Assembly: GCF_003073135.1 (NCBI RefSeq)
Contig: NZ_PGDQ01000009.1
Coordinates: forward strand, 155,633-219,632
Reading direction: 5' to 3'
DNA from: Euzebya rosea
Lineage (GTDB): Bacteria; Actinomycetota; Nitriliruptoria; Euzebyales; Euzebyaceae
DNA: 64,000 bases
The notes beneath the pieces are model-generated. The model was not told the DNA's origin. It ran no database searches and saw only the letters and a program-made list of their open reading frames with translations. The position numbers and the translations under genes were made by a program. This document shows positions 43,183-51,446 of the stretch, piece by piece; positions within the stretch are counted from its first letter, which is position 1, and each line of letters opens with the position of its first letter.

Positions 43183-45681
43183 TTACCCGCTGCCGTAGGG
43201 GCGGGTCCGGAACGGCGCCGGTGGGGCCATCGCGGTGGCGTCCACGGGGAGGAACCGACCGTCGGTGTCGAACCTGAGCTGACCGGTCCACTCCGGAACG
43301 GTGACCTTCCGTCCCCACCAGAAGTGCTCCGCACGATCCTCGCGCAGCCGGTAGACGTTGGACTCCCACACCAGGTCGTCTCGCTCGTAGCGCTCCGGTT
43401 CGTTGGTGGTGACCCGAAGGCCGGGGAGGTAGGCGTCGATCCGGATGTCGTTGCTGTGCACGTACAGGTCCGCGATCTCCAGCACGCCGAACTCGCCGCT
43501 CGGGATCCCGTTGTGGTTGGCCATGATCGGGAACCGGTTGCTCTCCAGGACGTTGGAGCGAACCTCGGTGTCCGGTGAGTTGGACACCCAGATGCCGCCG
43601 CCGAGGTCACCGAACGCGAAGGCACCGTTGGCGCGGGAGACGTTGGAGTCGACCAGTGCGGTCACCGTCTCCTCGACGAGGATGCCGGCGAACTCGTTGT
43701 GTTCGGTCAGGTTGGAGACCCAGTGCGGGTTGTTGCAGTCCAGGTCGCACCACAGGCCGGGACCACGGTTGTGGTGGGCCCAGTTCTGCAGGAAGACGCT
43801 GTTGACGGTGTTGGTCATCTTGGCGCCGCCGGCCTCCCAGTCCCACCGGTAGCCGACCTCGCCGTTGAAGGCGAACTCGTTGCCCTCCAGCACCACGGGG
43901 GCCTGGGAGCCGTCGGGCAGGTGGTCGCCGCCCGTGATGCCGATCTGGCCGTTGTGCGCCAGCCGGGAGTCGGCCACCCGCGTCCCTGCGCCGGTGCGGA
44001 CACCAGCGGACTTGGACTCCATGACCGTGACGTGATGGATGTTCCACGCCCAGCCGTTGTGGGCGTCGATGGCCCCGACCTTGGCTGCCGTGGCGTACCG
44101 GCGGATCTCGAGGTGGTCGATCTCGACGTCGCGGGCCGTGGACCAGAACGCCCAGGGGGCGACCGACAGCTGGAGCTGTCCGAGCGTGGCGGGATCCTGG
44201 CCGAGCACGATCACGTCGTTGGCGGTGTCGAGGTGCCACTGGTCGGGCAGTGTCAGTGACCCCCGCTGGCCGGTGTGCGCGAGGCGAGTGCGCCCAGCGA
44301 AGAGGTCGGTCTGGATGAGCTCGCCCTCACGGCCCTCCTCGGCCTCGGCGATCGCCGCGGGGGGCGGCGGCTCGAACGTCACGCCCGGCACGACCCAGCG
44401 CCCGTCGCCGTCCTGATAGGCCTGGCTGGTGTCGATGTCGATCGCGCCGAGCAGCACGGCTCCCGTCTCGCCGGTGAACCGGTCGCCGTCCTTCGGCTCG
44501 ACCTGCGTCAGGCGGTGCTCGCCGGCGGTGAAGACGTAGGTGGTTCCCGGGGGGTTGGCGTCGACGATGGCCTGCGCGTTGGCGCCGGGGGTGATGCGAA
44601 CCCCGGCCGGCGGCGACCATGGTGCGTGGGGGGTTGCCAGGTCGGTGAGCTCGAAGTCCACCTCGGTGGGCAGCTGGCCTCGCTCGCCCACGATGTTGAC
44701 CTGGTCGAGGTGTCCGGTGCGGGCCAGGATCCAGTCACGACCGACCGACGTCGACCAGACGTGGGGGTTGACGTAGAGCAGCACGCCGCCGAGCGTGCCG
44801 GCGGTCGCGCCGGCGACCAGTGCGTCCTGCCAGTTGGCGCCGTTGACCAACCACACGGTGGACAGGTCGGCACCGGCGGCCTCGGTCGCGTCAGCGACCG
44901 ACAGCGACGTGTGGTATCGCGACACGCCGTCGAGTCGGGAGACGTCACCACGCGCCCACAGCTGGTCGGAGACGGCCCGGCTCACGGCAGCCTCGCCGCC
45001 GACGATGGTGATCGTGTCCGGCGCGTCCGCAGCCAGCGCCGCGTCGGTCTCGGCGGGCAGGTCGCCCTGCCGGCTCAGCAGGATCGGTGCGCCGAGCAGC
45101 GCGGCGTGCTGGGAGACGGCGACGGCATCCTCCCAACCACCGATGTGTCCGGCGCCCTCGCCCCGGACGACGAAGGGGTCGGCGTTGCCCCCGTTGGCCC
45201 GGACGAAGTCCAGCGCGGCAGCCGCGGTCGCGAAACGGTTGGGGCCCTGGATGCGGTCGATCTGCGTGACGCCCCATCCGCGCAGCTCGTCCACGACGGT
45301 GTCGCCGACAGCAGCGCTGCCACCCATGACGACGACCCGGCTGGGGCTGTAGTGCTCGATCTGCTCCCACACGTGGCGTGGCATCGTGTACTGGTCGGTC
45401 AGCAGCAGTGGCGCATCCAGCAGGGCGGCGACCGGCGCAGCCGCGAGTGCGTCGGCGAACTGGTCGGCACGGGCCATGACGACGGTGTCGGAGTCGGGCC
45501 ACATGCGGCGGGCGACCACCGTGCTGATGCCGGTCCCGGTGTCGGCCTCGAAGCGTTCGACGTCCCAGCCGGTGGACTGGGCGTCGGCAGGTGGGGCCAC
45601 CGGGACCATCACGGCGATCAGGGCCACGAGGAGGACAACGAGGGCAGCGCGGAACGAACGAAGCTGGAGAGAGGGCGTCAT
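43183..45681 (-). CDS. Surface protein with cell-wall-binding repeats 2 and a parallel beta-helix, paralogue 2
   Basis: The protein is 832 aa. The signal peptide is residues 1-34 (LVVLLVALIAVMVPVAPPADA). Three cell-wall-binding-repeat-2 modules follow (about 40-340): TVVMARADQFADALAAAPVAALLDAPLLLT, VVVMGGSAAVGDTVVDELRG, RIQGPNRFATAAAAL, ITIVGGEAAVS and RLDGVSRYHTSLSVA. Then come the entry module GTTYVFTAGEHRLTQVEPKDGDRFTGETGAVLLGA and a beta-helix (about 530-780) with GYRWDWEAGGAKMTNTVNSVFLQNWAHHNRGPGLW. CWB2 repeats tether proteins to wall polymers, so the helix is displayed on the cell. ATG 45681 follows TACCGT by 9 nt and has no Shine-Dalgarno. Confidence 0.92.
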   Translation of the reverse strand: MTPSLQLRSFRAALVVLLVALIAVMVPVAPPADAQSTGWDVERFEADTGTGISTVVARRMWPDSDTVVMARADQFADALAAAPVAALLDAPLLLTDQYTMPRHVWEQIEHYSPSRVVVMGGSAAVGDTVVDELRGWGVTQIDRIQGPNRFATAAAALDFVRANGGNADPFVVRGEGAGHIGGWEDAVAVSQHAALLGAPILLSRQGDLPAETDAALAADAPDTITIVGGEAAVSRAVSDQLWARGDVSRLDGVSRYHTSLSVADATEAAGADLSTVWLVNGANWQDALVAGATAGTLGGVLLYVNPHVWSTSVGRDWILARTGHLDQVNIVGERGQLPTEVDFELTDLATPHAPWSPPAGVRITPGANAQAIVDANPPGTTYVFTAGEHRLTQVEPKDGDRFTGETGAVLLGAIDIDTSQAYQDGDGRWVVPGVTFEPPPPAAIAEAEEGREGELIQTDLFAGRTRLAHTGQRGSLTLPDQWHLDTANDVIVLGQDPATLGQLQLSVAPWAFWSTARDVEIDHLEIRRYATAAKVGAIDAHNGWAWNIHHVTVMESKSAGVRTGAGTRVADSRLAHNGQIGITGGDHLPDGSQAPVVLEGNEFAFNGEVGYRWDWEAGGAKMTNTVNSVFLQNWAHHNRGPGLWCDLDCNNPHWVSNLTEHNEFAGILVEETVTALVDSNVSRANGAFAFGDLGGGIWVSNSPDTEVRSNVLESNRFPIMANHNGIPSGEFGVLEIADLYVHSNDIRIDAYLPGLRVTTNEPERYERDDLVWESNVYRLREDRAEHFWWGRKVTVPEWTGQLRFDTDGRFLPVDATAMAPPAPFRTRPYGSG

Positions 45682-45814
45682 CGTTCGGTAACGGTAAAGG
45701 CCGACCCCACGAATTCGCCGCTACCGAACGGACAGGTCAACGCCCGGAAATGGCGGGAGGAATTCGACCTCGCGCGACGGATGTCGCAGGGTGTCACGCT
45801 GGGCGCGAGTCCCC

Positions 45815-47395
45815 CTACGCAGCGTGCCCGTACCCGACCGCCTGGTAGGGGGTGCGGATGGGGTTGCCGCCGGTGCTGGAGGCACCCGCGAAGCTGGCGT
45901 TGACGTCGAAGCCCATCGACTGCCAGGAGGAGAAGTCGTGGTCGCCGTTCCACCAGAACGCCGCGCCGCTGTCGACCTGGCGGTAGGTGTTGTCCTGGAA
46001 GGTGTTGCCGCGCTGGGTGTAGAACTCGTCCTCGCCGGTGTAGACACGGAGGCCGGTCGGCTTGGTGCCGCCGAGCGTGACGGCGTTGTGGTGGACGCTC
46101 AGCCCGGTGGTCTCGTAGCGGCCGTACGCGCCGGCCCCGCGCTCGTAGTGGGTGGCGAGGATCTCCAGGCGGTTGTCGGAGAAGTCGTTGTGCATGACCT
46201 CGACGTCGGAGGAGTTGGAGACCCACAGGCCGGACCCGATGTCGCCCCAGCCGTCCGCCCCGTTGCGGGTGACGCGGTTGTCGGCGATGGTCGCGCCGTA
46301 GGAGATCTCGACCATGACACCGATCAGGTTGTCCGAGACGAGGTTGGAGGTGATGACCGAGTCGCGGTTGTCGATGTCGAACCACACCCCGGGGCCGAAG
46401 TTGTGGTGCACGTAGTTGTTGGTGAACACCATGCCGGTGGTCTCCTTGAACTTCGTGCCGCCGCCCTCCCAGCCCCAGTGGTACTGCAGGGTGCGGTTGT
46501 AGGAGATCTCGTTGCGCTCGACCACGATGCCCTCGCCGTGCCAGGCGGTGACGCCGATCTGGCCGTTGCGGGTGATCAGCGAGTCGGTGAGGGTGGCGCC
46601 GGGGCCGAGGGTGATGCCGGCGCCGTGGTTCTCCGCGACGGTGACGTGGCGGACCGTCCATCCGTTGCCCTGGGTGTGGATGGCGCCGTGCTGGGCGTAG
46701 GAGCCGTAGCGAAGGACGGTGATGTGCTGGATGGTGACGTTGTCGGCGTCGGAGCGGAACGCGTGCCACGGGACCGACAGGGACAGGGGCGTGGAGGCCG
46801 GGTCGGTGCCGACGACGACCTGGTCGGCGGCGTAGTCGAAGAACCACTCGCCGGCCGAGTCGACCTCGCCACGGCTGTTGACGTGCTGCAGGCGGGTGTC
46901 CCCGGCCCAGAGGTCGTTGTTGGCCGCGTCGCGGGCGAACCCGTCCTCGGTGCTGCCGTGGAAGCCGCCGTCGAAGACGAACGCCTCGGCGGTCTGGCCC
47001 CCGGCGACCCACACGTTGCCCTGCTTGCTGAAGGCGTCGGCGGGGAGGGTGACGGTGCCGGTCATGATGGCGCCGGCGTCACCGGTGTAGGTGTCGCCGT
47101 CGCGGGGGGTGATCGTCTGGGCGACGTGGCGGCCGGCGGCGATGCGGAAGTGGGTGCCGGCGGGGTGCTGGGCGATCGTCGAGGCGAAGTCGGTGCCGAC
47201 CTCGAGGACGACCTCGTCGCCGGTGCGGGCCGGCGGGGCGGCGGGCGCCTGCGGGGCGTCGGCGGGGGCAGCGGCAGTGCTTCCACGGCGGCCGTAGTAC
47301 TCCTGCGCGCTGGCCGCGGGAGCGGCGAAGGCGACGATGAGGAGGACGAGGAGCGCGACGATCCCGGTGCTGCGACGGTCGGTAGAAGTTGCCAT
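45815..47395 (-). CDS. Secreted parallel beta-helix protein, paralogue 3
   Basis: The protein is 526 aa. The signal peptide is VALLVLLIVAFAAPAASAQ (cleavage near residue 31), then an Ala/Pro linker and the same entry module (GTHFRIAAGRHVAQTITPRDGDTYTGDAGAIMTG). The beta-helix closely follows paralogue 1: YHWGWEGGGTKFKETTGMVFTNNYVHHNFGPGVWFDIDNRDSVITSNLVSDN, then EISYGATIADNRVTRNG. It has no wall-binding repeats or membrane anchor, so it is probably released. It lies 133 bp upstream of paralogue 2 on the same strand. ATG 47395 is chosen for the signal peptide. Confidence 0.9.
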   Translation of the reverse strand: MATSTDRRSTGIVALLVLLIVAFAAPAASAQEYYGRRGSTAAAPADAPQAPAAPPARTGDEVVLEVGTDFASTIAQHPAGTHFRIAAGRHVAQTITPRDGDTYTGDAGAIMTGTVTLPADAFSKQGNVWVAGGQTAEAFVFDGGFHGSTEDGFARDAANNDLWAGDTRLQHVNSRGEVDSAGEWFFDYAADQVVVGTDPASTPLSLSVPWHAFRSDADNVTIQHITVLRYGSYAQHGAIHTQGNGWTVRHVTVAENHGAGITLGPGATLTDSLITRNGQIGVTAWHGEGIVVERNEISYNRTLQYHWGWEGGGTKFKETTGMVFTNNYVHHNFGPGVWFDIDNRDSVITSNLVSDNLIGVMVEISYGATIADNRVTRNGADGWGDIGSGLWVSNSSDVEVMHNDFSDNRLEILATHYERGAGAYGRYETTGLSVHHNAVTLGGTKPTGLRVYTGEDEFYTQRGNTFQDNTYRQVDSGAAFWWNGDHDFSSWQSMGFDVNASFAGASSTGGNPIRTPYQAVGYGHAA

Positions 47396-47457
47396 GCAGA
47401 GGGTAACGGCACGCTCTGTTAGCTCCTTGACACAAAGTAGTGACGGGTTCCGGGCGT

Positions 47458-47463
47458 TACGGT
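47458..47463 (+). promoter_or_regulatory. -10 hexamer for the downstream GT2 gene
   Basis: TACGGT lies 6 nt before ATG 47470, with no Shine-Dalgarno between. TTGACA at 47427-47432 is 25 nt further upstream, too far for a standard -35. The promoter faces away from the beta-helix gene at 47395. Confidence 0.45.
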
Positions 47464-47469
47464 GTGCGG

Positions 47470-48351
47470 ATGCCCGATGCCCCTGCTGCACCGCCGGTTC
47501 GCCTGGCGGTGGTCATGACCGTCTTCAACCGTGCGGAGCTCACGCTGCGCTGTCTCGAGGGCCTGCACGCCCAGCACGCCCTGGATCGCGTCGACCTCGA
47601 CGTCGTGATGGTCGACGACGGCAGCACCGACGGGACCGCAGCGCGTGTCGCCGACGCCTTCCCCTCGGTTCGGATCCTGCGTGGGGACGGCCAGCGGTTC
47701 TGGAACGGTGGCATGCGGATGGCCTGGGCGGACGCCCTGTCGCGCGATCCCGACGTCACCCTGTGGCTCAACGACGACACCATCCTGTACCCCTCGGCCC
47801 TGGGCACGCTCCTGGACACCCTGGAGTCGACCGGGGGTGTCCCCGTCGCCGGGGCGGAGGTCATCGTCGCCGGCGCCACCGTCGACCCGGAGGACGGGCA
47901 GGTCAACTACAGCGGGGTCACCCAGCACCCGACCAGGCGCCTGCGCTTCGACGTGATCGAGCCAGACGGCCGCCCGCAGCGGGCCGATACCATGAACGGC
48001 AACGCGGTGCTGGTCCCACGGGCCGTGGTGTCACGCCTCGGTACCCTGGCCCGCGCCTACACCCACTCGATGGGGGACTACGACTACGGCCTCCGTGCAC
48101 GGCTGGCCGGGATCCCGATCTGGGTCACGCCGGAGGTGGTGGGCGACTGTCCCTCCAACCCGGGGTTCGTCCCCTCGGGTGACGTCGCCGCGGACCTCGA
48201 ACGGCTGCGGGGAACCAAGCACCTGCCCACCGACGAGTGGCAGACGTTCGCCAAGCGATGGGCAGGGCCCGCGTGGCCTGCCTACTGGGTGTCTCCCTAC
48301 GTCCGCCGGACCGTGGCCGTCCTGCGCGCGGCCGTCGGCGGCGGCGACTGA
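47470..48351 (+). CDS. Family 2 glycosyltransferase, rhamnosyltransferase-like
   Basis: The protein is 293 aa. LAVVMTVFNRAELTLRCLEGLHAQ, LDVVMVDDGSTDGTAARVADAF, VRILRGDGQRFWNGGMRMAWADAL, VTLWLNDDTILYPSAL and AYTHSMGDYDYGLRARLAGIPIWV match the GT2 subgroup that includes rhamnosyl- and similar deoxyhexosyl-transferases (GDGQ-FWNGGM block). It is alone on this strand, with a leaderless-type start. It ends 6 bp before the end of the convergent GT4 gene. Confidence 0.9.
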   Translation: MPDAPAAPPVRLAVVMTVFNRAELTLRCLEGLHAQHALDRVDLDVVMVDDGSTDGTAARVADAFPSVRILRGDGQRFWNGGMRMAWADALSRDPDVTLWLNDDTILYPSALGTLLDTLESTGGVPVAGAEVIVAGATVDPEDGQVNYSGVTQHPTRRLRFDVIEPDGRPQRADTMNGNAVLVPRAVVSRLGTLARAYTHSMGDYDYGLRARLAGIPIWVTPEVVGDCPSNPGFVPSGDVAADLERLRGTKHLPTDEWQTFAKRWAGPAWPAYWVSPYVRRTVAVLRAAVGGGD

Positions 48352-48357
48352 CCGGTC

Positions 48358-49497
48358 CTAGCCAGCAGCAGCCCGCCGAGCTGCCCCGAACAGGCGTGCC
48401 GCCGCCATCGACGGTCGGTGGCCGGCCATCCGCTCCTCGGCGCGGGCCCCGAGCTCGCTGATGCGTGCCGGGTCCGCCAGTAGTCCGGCGAGCGTCGCCC
48501 TCGTCGCGTCGACGTCGTGGGGGTCCACCACCAGCGCCGGATCCACCAGCGCGTGCGCGCCTGCCCATCGCGAGCACAGCACGGCCGTGCCCACCGCCAT
48601 GGCCTCGAGGGCCACCATGCCCCAGGTGTCCTCGTGGGTCATGAAGGCCAGCAGGTCGGCGGCCGCCAGGTGGGCGCCCAGCTCCTCGTAGGGCACCCAG
48701 CCGACGAGCTCCACCAGGTCCTCCATGCCCTCGTCGGCGATCAGCTGTTCGATGGCGTCGGCCTGTGGGCCCGCCCCGACCAACCGGACGCGGACCCGCC
48801 GCCGCAGCTCCGCGTCCAGGCCCGCCACGACCTCCAGCAGGGTCAGGACACCCTTGCGTGGCTCCCACCGGCCGACGCTGAGCAGCGTGACCGTGCCCTC
48901 AGGAGCGGCGGGTGGCGGGGTTCCCCCCGCCAGGGTCGAGGGGTCCGGGACCATGTAGGGGACCTGCTCGACCTCGCCGGCAGGGATGCGCAGGTGCTCC
49001 TGCAGGTAGTCGCGCCCGCCGGGGGAGTTGGTCACGATCGCGTCGGCGGCCAGCGCGACGCGGCGTCGCTGCGCCGTTCGGCGGGGATCGTCGCGGAAGT
49101 CCACCCTGGGGGAGGACCCCTCCCACAGCAGCACCACCCGCCAGCGCGCGAGCGGCCGCAGGGCGAGCGCGATCATCGTCCAGAGCGAGAAGCCGCTCGT
49201 GATGACCACGTCGGGCCGGAACCTACACAGCTCCGCGGCGATGCCGGGGGACAGGACCATGACCCCGCCGCCGTAGTCGGAGTCGCTGTCGCCGGATGTG
49301 GTGACCCGGCGCTTCTCGCCGACGACCGTCACGCGACCGGCCGGGTGGAGCTCCTCGTCGCGGATACCACGCCACGGCATGGCGGTGAACAGCCGAGTCT
49401 CCTCGCAACGGCCGGCGAGGTCGTCGAGGACCGGCTTCCAGTAGGCGCCGAGCTCGACGGTCGGCACGACCAGCGCGATCCGGGGCTGCCGGCTCAC
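48358..49497 (-). CDS. Family 4 glycosyltransferase
   Basis: The protein is 379 aa from GTG at 49497. RIALVVPTVELGAYWKPVLDDLAGRC, VVITSGFSLWTMIALALRPLA, VLLWEGSSPRVDFRDDPRRTAQRRRVALAADAIVTNSPGGRDYLQ, TVTLLSVGRWEPRKGVLTLLEVVAGL and AFMTHEDTWGMVALEAMAVGTAVLCSRWAGAHALV give a full GT-B fold. The sugar is unknown. Its start overlaps the stop of the PIG-L gene by 4 nt, so deacetylase and transferase are translated together. Confidence 0.9.
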   Translation of the reverse strand: MSRQPRIALVVPTVELGAYWKPVLDDLAGRCEETRLFTAMPWRGIRDEELHPAGRVTVVGEKRRVTTSGDSDSDYGGGVMVLSPGIAAELCRFRPDVVITSGFSLWTMIALALRPLARWRVVLLWEGSSPRVDFRDDPRRTAQRRRVALAADAIVTNSPGGRDYLQEHLRIPAGEVEQVPYMVPDPSTLAGGTPPPAAPEGTVTLLSVGRWEPRKGVLTLLEVVAGLDAELRRRVRVRLVGAGPQADAIEQLIADEGMEDLVELVGWVPYEELGAHLAAADLLAFMTHEDTWGMVALEAMAVGTAVLCSRWAGAHALVDPALVVDPHDVDATRATLAGLLADPARISELGARAEERMAGHRPSMAAARLFGAARRAAAG

Positions 49498-50150
49498 GGG
49501 TGCACGACCACCTTGGCCGTCACGAACGCCTCGGCCCACCGCGCACGACACTCCACGCCCCGCAGCCGGGGCAGCGCACGGAACAGTGCGTCGTCCCACC
49601 AGTCCCGCCCGGCCTGTGAGGGGAAGTGTTCGTGGAGCAGCGCGATCTTGCGGTCCACGAGCTCGTCGTCCAGCGGCACGTAGAGGCTGGGCTGGATCGT
49701 GTCGCCGTCGTACTTGGGGATCTCGTAGCCCCAGATGGCGTGGTCGCGGAACGCGGTGGGCAGCAGCGTGGCGACGGTGTCGTGGTCCTGATGGGCGTCA
49801 CCGGGGCGGGTGGCGAGGATCAGATCGGGGTCGACGTCTGCCGCGAGGTCCTGCAACGACTGCTTGACGGCCCCCCAGTGGGCGGGGAAGCGGCCGTCGG
49901 GCAGGTCGAGCACCGTCACGTCGACCGATCGTGCGTCGCTGCAGAACGCCGCCGCCGACGCTCGAGCTTCCTCGGCACGGTCCGGGGTGGCGCTGAGGAC
50001 GACCCATCGGACCGCGAGGGTGCCGGGGTGCTGGCCGAGGACACGCAGGATCGTGCCGCCCGCCCCGATCTCGATGTCGTCGGCGTGGGCACCCACGGCC
50101 AGGAGCACGGCGTCGGGACGGTCGAGGGCGGGGAGGTGATGGGCAAGCAC
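49494..50150 (-). CDS. PIG-L/LmbE family N-deacetylase
   Basis: The protein is 218 aa. AVLLAVGAHADDIEIGAGGTILR carries the zinc-binding (P/A)HxDD motif (usually AHPDDE). DLILATRPGDAHQDHDTVATLLPTAFR has the second metal-binding HxxH-type site. The family removes acetyl groups from N-acetyl sugars and related conjugates. Overlap with the GT4 gene suggests it prepares the glycan or sugar donor used by that enzyme. GTG 50150 follows TAGCAT by 9 nt on its strand. Confidence 0.92.
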   Translation of the reverse strand: MLAHHLPALDRPDAVLLAVGAHADDIEIGAGGTILRVLGQHPGTLAVRWVVLSATPDRAEEARASAAAFCSDARSVDVTVLDLPDGRFPAHWGAVKQSLQDLAADVDPDLILATRPGDAHQDHDTVATLLPTAFRDHAIWGYEIPKYDGDTIQPSLYVPLDDELVDRKIALLHEHFPSQAGRDWWDDALFRALPRLRGVECRARWAEAFVTAKVVVHP

Positions 50151-50159
50151 TGGCGATCG

Positions 50160-50179
50160 ATGCTACGGGAACATACGGT
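50160..50179. promoter_or_regulatory. Back-to-back divergent -10 elements
   Basis: TAGCAT (50165-50160, minus strand) serves the PIG-L gene with a 9-nt spacing to GTG 50150. TACGGT (50174-50179, plus strand) serves the methyltransferase with a 7-nt spacing to GTG 50187. Only 8 bp separate the hexamers and 36 bp separate the two coding regions. Neither gene has a Shine-Dalgarno. Confidence 0.55.
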
Positions 50180-50186
50180 GCCGGCC

Positions 50187-51446
50187 GTGAACACCGCCTG
50201 GACCTCCCCTTCCTCCGTGACCCAGTCCTGCCGTTCCTGCGGGGACCGCCTCGAGCAGGTGCTCGTCGACCTCGGCATGTCGCCGCTGTGCCAGACGGTC
50301 ATCCGTCCCGAGGCCGCCGAGGTCGGGGAGGTCTTCTATCCGCTGCGGGCCATGGTCTGCCAGACCTGTTGGCTGGTGCAGGTCGGGGACTACGTCGCCC
50401 CCCAGCAGATCTTCGACGACACCTATCCCTACTTCGCCAGCTACTCCGACAGCTGGCTGGCCCATGCTCGCGCCTACGTCGAGGCGATGGTTGAGCGGTT
50501 GGGCCTGGACGCCGACAGCCGGGTCGTGGAGGTCGGCTCCAACGACGGGTACATGCTGCAGTACATGGTCCAGCGGGGGATCCCCAGCCTCGGCGTGGAC
50601 CCCACGGCCAACACCGCCGCGGCGGCCAGGGAGAAGGGCGTCGACACCCGCGTCGACTTCTTCGGCCTCTCGGTGGCCCGTGAGCTCGTCGCCGACGGAT
50701 GGCAGGCCGACCTGGTCGCTGGGAAGAACGTCATGGCGCAGGTGCCCGACCTGCGTGACTTCGTCGCCGGCCTGGCCCATCTCGTCGCGCCCACCGGCAC
50801 CGTCACCATCGAGTTCCCCCACCTGATGACCATGATCGACGGGCGCGAGTTCGACACGATCTACCACGAGCACTTCAGCTACTTCTCCCTCGTGGCCGTG
50901 CAGGACGTGTACGCCCGGCACGGCCTCACCGTCACCGACGTCGAGGAGCTGCCGACGCACGGCGGGTCCCTTCGCGTGTACGCCCAGCGCACCGACGGCA
51001 ACCCGGTGGTCGCCCCGAGCGTCGACGCGCTGCTGGCGCGGGAACGAGCGGCTGGGGTCGACACCCCCGCCTACTACGAGGGATACGCCGACGCGGTGGC
51101 CAAGGTCCGCCACGACCTTGTGTCCTTCCTCGAGCAGGCCCGACAGGACGGCCTGCACGTGGTCGGGTACGGCGCGCCGGGCAAGGGCAACACGCTGCTC
51201 AACCACGCCGCGATCCGCAGCGACCTGCTCAACTACCTCGTCGACCGCAGCCCGGCCAAGCACGGGCACCTGGCACCCGGCTCGAGGATCCCCATCCTCC
51301 ACCCCGACGTGCTGGCCGAGACACGACCCGACGTGATCCTCGTCATGCCGTGGAACCTCCGGGAGGAGATCAGCGCACAGCTGGAGTACACCCGCGAGTG
51401 GGGAGCCCGCCTGATGGTGGCCATCCCCGAGCTCACCACGCTGTGA
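50187..51446 (+). CDS. NDP-sugar C-methyltransferase-like enzyme (zinc-binding N-terminus, SAM methyltransferase)
   Basis: The protein is 419 aa. An N-terminal zinc ribbon (CRSCGD at about 14-19, CQTCWLVQVGDY near 60-70) precedes a Rossmann domain with VVEVGSNDGYMLQYMVQRGIPSLGVDPT, GKNVMAQVPDLRDFVAGL and the diagnostic TIYHEHFSYFSL. HVVGYGAPGKGNTLLNHAAI starts the C-terminal second Rossmann-like domain. This is the Methyltransf_13/14 layout of TylC3-type deoxysugar C3-methyltransferases. GTG 50187 is preferred because TACGGT lies 7 nt upstream; ATG 50160 lies inside the divergent promoter. Its stop overlaps the next gene (GTGA). Confidence 0.9.
   Translation: MNTAWTSPSSVTQSCRSCGDRLEQVLVDLGMSPLCQTVIRPEAAEVGEVFYPLRAMVCQTCWLVQVGDYVAPQQIFDDTYPYFASYSDSWLAHARAYVEAMVERLGLDADSRVVEVGSNDGYMLQYMVQRGIPSLGVDPTANTAAAAREKGVDTRVDFFGLSVARELVADGWQADLVAGKNVMAQVPDLRDFVAGLAHLVAPTGTVTIEFPHLMTMIDGREFDTIYHEHFSYFSLVAVQDVYARHGLTVTDVEELPTHGGSLRVYAQRTDGNPVVAPSVDALLARERAAGVDTPAYYEGYADAVAKVRHDLVSFLEQARQDGLHVVGYGAPGKGNTLLNHAAIRSDLLNYLVDRSPAKHGHLAPGSRIPILHPDVLAETRPDVILVMPWNLREEISAQLEYTREWGARLMVAIPELTTL

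Noticed and set aside
50139..50186. Upstream ATG starts (50139, 50160) for the C-methyltransferase
   Set aside because: The first overlaps the divergent PIG-L gene and the second lies inside its -10. The hexamer TACGGT 7 nt before GTG 50187 fits better.
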